Shown here piece after piece: positions 60,623 to 64,000 of a stretch of 64,000 nt of DNA. The translations under genes and the position numbers were made by a program. The notes under the pieces are model-generated. The model made no database searches, was not told the DNA's origin, and worked only from the letters and a program-made list of their open reading frames with translations. This DNA is from Pseudomonas sp. SID14000. GTDB lineage: Bacteria > Pseudomonadota > Gammaproteobacteria > Pseudomonadales > Pseudomonadaceae. The first letter of the stretch is position 1. Every line of letters starts with the position of its first letter. The stretch is from the NCBI RefSeq assembly GCF_002165135.1, contig NZ_NFZQ01000018.1:19888-83887 (forward strand). The letters run 5' to 3'.

Positions 60623-61969
60623 ATGAACATGCCCGAAACCGCTACCGCGGGTATCGCCAGCCAGCTCAAGCTGGATGCCCACTGGATGCCCTACACCGCC
60701 AACCGCAACTTCCAGCGCGACCCACGCCTGATCGTGGCGGCCGAAGGCAACTACCTGGTCGATGACCAGGGGCGCAAGATCTTCGATGCCCTGTCCGGCT
60801 TGTGGACCTGTGGCGCCGGGCATACCCGCAAGGAAATCACCGAGGCGGTGGCTCGCCAGATTGGCACCCTGGACTACTCCCCGGCCTTCCAGTTCGGCCA
60901 CCCGCTGTCGTTCCAGCTGGCCGAGAAGATCACCGAACTGACCCCGGGCGATCTGAACCATGTGTTCTATACCAACTCCGGTTCCGAGTGTGCCGACACT
61001 GCGCTGAAGATGGTGCGTGCCTACTGGCGCCTGAAAGGCCAGGCGACCAAGACCAAGATCATCGGCCGTGCCCGTGGCTACCACGGCGTGAACATCGCCG
61101 GCACTAGCCTGGGTGGCGTCAACGGTAACCGCAAGTTGTTCGGTCAGCTGCTGGATGTCGACCACCTGCCTCACACCGTGCTGCCGGTGAACGCCTTCTC
61201 CAAAGGCATGCCGGAGGAGGGCGGTATCGCCCTGGCGGACGAAATGCTCAAATTGATCGAGTTGCACGATGCCTCCAACATCGCTGCCGTGATCGTCGAG
61301 CCACTGGCGGGCTCGGCTGGCGTACTGCCGCCGCCGAAGGGTTACCTGAAGCGCCTGCGTGAAATCTGCACCCAGCACAACATCCTGCTGATCTTCGACG
61401 AAGTGATCACCGGCTTCGGTCGCATGGGCGCGATGACCGGCTCCGAAGCCTTTGGCGTGACCCCGGACCTGATGTGCATCGCCAAGCAGGTGACCAACGG
61501 CGCCATCCCGATGGGCGCGGTGATCGCCAGCAGCGAGATCTACCAGACCTTCATGAACCAGCCGACCCCGGAGTACGCCGTGGAATTCCCGCATGGCTAC
61601 ACCTACTCGGCCCACCCGGTAGCGTGCGCCGCCGGTATCGCCGCGCTGGACCTGCTGCAGAAGGAAAACCTGGTGCAGGCCGCCGCCGAGCTGGCGCCGC
61701 ACTTCGAGAAGCTACTGCATGGCGTGAAGGGCACCAAGAACATCGTCGATATCCGCAACTACGGCCTGGCCGGTGCGATTCAGATCGCTGCCCGCGACGG
61801 TGATGCCATCGTGCGTCCATACGAAGCGGCGATGAAACTGTGGAAGGCAGGCTTCTATGTACGCTTCGGTGGCGACACCTTGCAGTTCGGCCCAACCTTC
61901 AACACCACGCCGCAGGAGCTGGACCGCCTGTTCGACGCAGTGGGCGAAACCCTGAACCTGATCGACTGA
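60623..61969 (+). CDS. bauA: Beta-alanine:pyruvate transaminase
   Basis: A 448-residue class III PLP aminotransferase that converts beta-alanine and pyruvate to malonate semialdehyde and alanine. LDAHWMPYTANRNFQRDPRLIVAAEGNYLVDDQGRKIFDALSGLWTCGAGH is the typical beginning, LIFDEVITGFGRMG contains the PLP aspartate, and MCIAKQVTNGAIPMGAVIAS the Schiff-base lysine. The ATG at 60623 has GAGGAA upstream. It is followed 74 bases later by mmsA, giving the two-step route to acetyl-CoA. Confidence 0.96.
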   Translation: MNMPETATAGIASQLKLDAHWMPYTANRNFQRDPRLIVAAEGNYLVDDQGRKIFDALSGLWTCGAGHTRKEITEAVARQIGTLDYSPAFQFGHPLSFQLAEKITELTPGDLNHVFYTNSGSECADTALKMVRAYWRLKGQATKTKIIGRARGYHGVNIAGTSLGGVNGNRKLFGQLLDVDHLPHTVLPVNAFSKGMPEEGGIALADEMLKLIELHDASNIAAVIVEPLAGSAGVLPPPKGYLKRLREICTQHNILLIFDEVITGFGRMGAMTGSEAFGVTPDLMCIAKQVTNGAIPMGAVIASSEIYQTFMNQPTPEYAVEFPHGYTYSAHPVACAAGIAALDLLQKENLVQAAAELAPHFEKLLHGVKGTKNIVDIRNYGLAGAIQIAARDGDAIVRPYEAAMKLWKAGFYVRFGGDTLQFGPTFNTTPQELDRLFDAVGETLNLID

Positions 61970-62042
61970 TCTTTCCGATTCTGATGGCAGGCGCGTGAAC
62001 GCATCGCGCGCCCGCCTCAACCTTCTTTATCTGGAGTTTTGC

Positions 62043-63536
62043 ATGAGCATTGTTCAGCACCTGATCAACGGCGAACTGGTTACCAAGGGCGAGCGCACCG
62101 CCGATGTCTTCAACCCGTCCACCGGCCAGGCCGTGCGCAAGGTCGAGCTGGCCAGCCGCGCGACCGTGCAGGAAGCGATCGACTCGGCCAAGGCGGCCTT
62201 CCCGGCCTGGCGCAACACCCCACCGGCCAAGCGTGCCCAGGTGATGTTCCGCTTCAAGCAATTGCTGGAGCAGAACGAAGCACGTATCTCGCAGATGATC
62301 AGCGAAGAGCACGGCAAGACGCTGGAAGATGCCGCCGGCGAACTGAAGCGTGGCATCGAGAACGTCGAGTTCGCCTGCGCCGCGCCGGAAGTGCTGAAAG
62401 GCGAGTACACCCGCAACGTTGGCCCGAACATCGATGCCTGGTCCGACTTCCAGCCGCTGGGCGTGGTTGCCGGCATCACCCCGTTCAACTTCCCGGCCAT
62501 GGTGCCACTGTGGATGTACCCACTGGCCATCGCCTGCGGTAACGCCTTCATTCTCAAGCCTTCCGAGCGTGACCCGAGCTCGACCTTGTTCATCGCCCAG
62601 CTGCTGCTGGAAGCCGGTCTGCCGAAGGGTATCCTCAACGTGGTGCACGGCGACAAGGAAGCGGTGGATGCGCTTATCGAAGCGCCGGAAGTGAAGGCGC
62701 TGAGCTTCGTCGGTTCGACGCCGATCGCCGAGTACATCTACGCTGAAGGTACCAAGCGCGGCAAGCGGGTGCAGGCCCTGGGTGGTGCGAAGAACCACGC
62801 TGTGCTGATGCCGGATGCCGACCTGGACAATGCCGTCAGTGCACTGATGGGCGCGGCCTACGGTTCGTGCGGCGAGCGTTGCATGGCCATTTCGGTGGCG
62901 GTGTGCGTGGGGGATCAGGTGGCTGACGCCCTGATTGCCAAACTGGAACCGCAGATCAAGGCACTGAAGATTGGTGCCGGTACCTCGTGCGGCCTGGACA
63001 TGGGCCCGCTGGTGACTGCTGCTGCCCGTGACAAGGTAGTGGGCTACATTGATGATGGTGTGGCTGCTGGCGCCAAGCTGGTGGTGGATGGCCGTGGTTT
63101 GCGGGTAGCCGGTAATGAGGATGGCTACTTCGTCGGCGGTACCCTTTTCGACAAGGTGACCCCGGAGATGCGCATCTATAAGGAAGAGATCTTCGGCCCG
63201 GTGCTGTGCGTAGTGCGTGTGAACAGCCTGGAGCAGGCCATGCAGCTGATCAACGATCACGAGTATGGCAACGGCACCTGTATCTTCACCCGTGACGGTG
63301 AAGCGGCGCGCCTGTTCTGCGACGAGATCGAAGTGGGCATGGTCGGTGTGAACGTACCACTGCCGGTGCCGGTGGCCTACCACAGCTTTGGTGGCTGGAA
63401 GCGTTCGCTGTTCGGTGACCTGCATGCCTATGGTCCGGACGGGGTGCGCTTCTATACCCGCCGCAAGGCGATCACCCAGCGCTGGCCGCAGCGGGCCAGC
63501 CATGAGGCTTCGCAGTTTGCCTTCCCTAGTTTGTAA
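62043..63536 (+). CDS. mmsA: (Methyl)malonate-semialdehyde dehydrogenase, CoA-acylating
   Basis: MmsA (497 residues) oxidatively decarboxylates methylmalonate or malonate semialdehyde to propionyl- or acetyl-CoA with NAD. SIVQHLINGELVTKGERTADVFNPSTGQAVRKV is the N terminus; LGVVAGITPFNFPAMVPLWMYPLAIACGNAFILKPSERDPSS contains the NAD site, and GAAYGSCGERCMAIS the catalytic Cys. The genome context with bauA indicates malonate semialdehyde as substrate, as in P. aeruginosa bauC. The ATG at 62043 is used. Confidence 0.96.
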   Translation: MSIVQHLINGELVTKGERTADVFNPSTGQAVRKVELASRATVQEAIDSAKAAFPAWRNTPPAKRAQVMFRFKQLLEQNEARISQMISEEHGKTLEDAAGELKRGIENVEFACAAPEVLKGEYTRNVGPNIDAWSDFQPLGVVAGITPFNFPAMVPLWMYPLAIACGNAFILKPSERDPSSTLFIAQLLLEAGLPKGILNVVHGDKEAVDALIEAPEVKALSFVGSTPIAEYIYAEGTKRGKRVQALGGAKNHAVLMPDADLDNAVSALMGAAYGSCGERCMAISVAVCVGDQVADALIAKLEPQIKALKIGAGTSCGLDMGPLVTAAARDKVVGYIDDGVAAGAKLVVDGRGLRVAGNEDGYFVGGTLFDKVTPEMRIYKEEIFGPVLCVVRVNSLEQAMQLINDHEYGNGTCIFTRDGEAARLFCDEIEVGMVGVNVPLPVPVAYHSFGGWKRSLFGDLHAYGPDGVRFYTRRKAITQRWPQRASHEASQFAFPSL

Positions 63537-63550
63537 GGGATGAAGCAGAA

Positions 63551-63585
63551 GCGGGGAGGCCGACAGGCCTCCCCGCTTTGTTTTT
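63551..63585 (+). terminator. Intrinsic terminator after mmsA
   Basis: GCGGGGAGGCC and GGCCTCCCCGC form an 11-bp stem with a GACA loop, followed by TTTGTTTTT, 15 bases past the mmsA stop. Confidence 0.93.
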
Positions 63586-63680
63586 GGGGTTTGGATTTTG
63601 ATTGTTGGGTGCGTCAGGGCGGCTATGGGCCTGTCTTGAGATGGTATTGGCTGTGGAGGGTGCCTGTCTTTGCGCCTCTG

Positions 63681-63946
63681 GCGCCTATGAGATCGAGCGC
63701 CGCCCGCGCGGCGCTTCGCGGGGCAAGCCCGCTCCCACATTTGTTGCAACGTGGCCATGTCTGTTAGGCCATGGTTGTCAGCCTTGTTGGTCTGACACAA
63801 TTTCTCGGCTGCCGCCGCCTCACCAGTCTCAAGACATGCACCAAGGCAGGCAACCATGGCCTGGCAGGTTCGGCACGTTGCAACAAATGTGGGAGCGGGC
63901 TTGTCCCGCGAAGCGCCGCGCGGGCGGCGCTCGATCTCATAGGCGC
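63681..63946. repeat. Long inverted-repeat element B (73-bp arms)
   Basis: The last 460 bases of the window hold only the mmsA terminator and this element. Arms 63681-63753 and 63874-63946 match in 72 of 73 positions around a 120-base core. The arms share their middle (GAGATCGAGCGCC... and GGAGCGGGCTTGTCCCGCG) with element A at 18433. The core has its own pairing arms, AGGCCATGGTTG (63766) and CAACCATGGCCT (63851), and shares ATGCACCAAGGC with element A. Confidence 0.92.
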
Positions 63947-64000
63947 TGAAGGTGTTGTGGCGAGCACCTGGTGGCCCTGACGCGGTCTTTTCCAAAAAGA

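Noticed and set aside
61899..63995. A 698-codon minus-strand open frame opposite mmsA
   Set aside because: It crosses the terminator and the long inverted repeat and is antisense to mmsA.

Overview
The window looks like chromosomal DNA from the Pseudomonas putida group. The evidence is high GC content, the acoXABC-bdh acetoin locus with a sigma-54 AcoR activator, an aroQ-accB-accC run, the alpha-2-macroglobulin/PBP1C pair, a bauA/mmsA beta-alanine module, and a dense load of Pseudomonas-type REP palindromes with one resident REP-associated transposase. I see no tRNA, rRNA, CRISPR array, prophage or classical IS. Most coding sequence is well-packed core genome; the unusual material is in the intergenic repeats, palindromes and a few accessory genes.

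Layout. 1-3.5 kb: end of a sigma-54 activator whose reading frame contains a REP pair, then mpl-ubiX-small lipoprotein with overlapping starts. 3.6-6.0 kb: an NAD(P)-binding protein and a MORN-repeat/C13-peptidase lipoprotein. 6.3-13.8 kb: the acetoin/2,3-butanediol locus (bdh, acoC, acoB, acoA, acoX on the minus strand; acoR divergent), with a recognisable sigma-54 promoter and a 17-bp palindrome suited to be the activator site. 14-18.3 kb: accC, accB, aroQ and dsbD. 18.4-22.3 kb: a very long inverted repeat, a chemoreceptor and a two-receiver diguanylate cyclase. 22.5-26.9 kb: DUF2333 protein, NUDIX hydrolase, SUI1 protein and speA. 27-27.7 kb: RAYT transposase flanked by its REPs. 27.7-37.0 kb: MATE exporter, alpha-2-macroglobulin lipoprotein, small membrane protein, pbpC. 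37.1-40.3 kb: TpsB-type outer-membrane transporter without a visible TpsA partner, a PprB-like response regulator and an FppA-like prepilin peptidase without pilus genes. 40.5-42.8 kb: two DUF4136 lipoproteins, cmoM and a MazG-like protein. 43-47.5 kb: MaoC hydratase and long FabG-type reductase divergent from a thiolase, plus an AraC regulator. 47.6-49.6 kb: a second chemoreceptor. 49.7-53.3 kb: copper resistance (cueR, copA, copZ) with CueR-type operators before copA and copZ. 53.4-58.8 kb: MFS exporter, a small gene, ArsR regulator, adenine/adenosine deaminase, SDR, yigZ. 58.8-63.5 kb: TetR, LysR, bauA and mmsA for beta-alanine to acetyl-CoA. The last 460 bases hold a strong terminator and a second long inverted repeat.

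How genes work together. AcoR probably drives acoX-A-B-C-bdh from the sigma-54 promoter, so 2,3-butanediol is oxidised to acetoin and acetoin is cleaved to acetyl-CoA and acetaldehyde. AccB/AccC supply half of acetyl-CoA carboxylase. CueR, CopA and CopZ form a self-contained copper export circuit. BauA makes malonate semialdehyde from beta-alanine and MmsA converts it to acetyl-CoA.

Most unusual observations: (1) two elements of about 270 bp (18433-18705 and 63681-63946) with near-perfect 73-86 bp inverted arms and a partly shared structured core; (2) an intergenic stretch at 57.9-58.24 kb carrying two copies of a 35-bp repeat, each beginning with a perfect DnaA box; (3) a REP pair translated in frame inside a sigma-54 regulator; (4) an apparently reduced PprB/FppA island; (5) the MORN/caspase-like lipoprotein.
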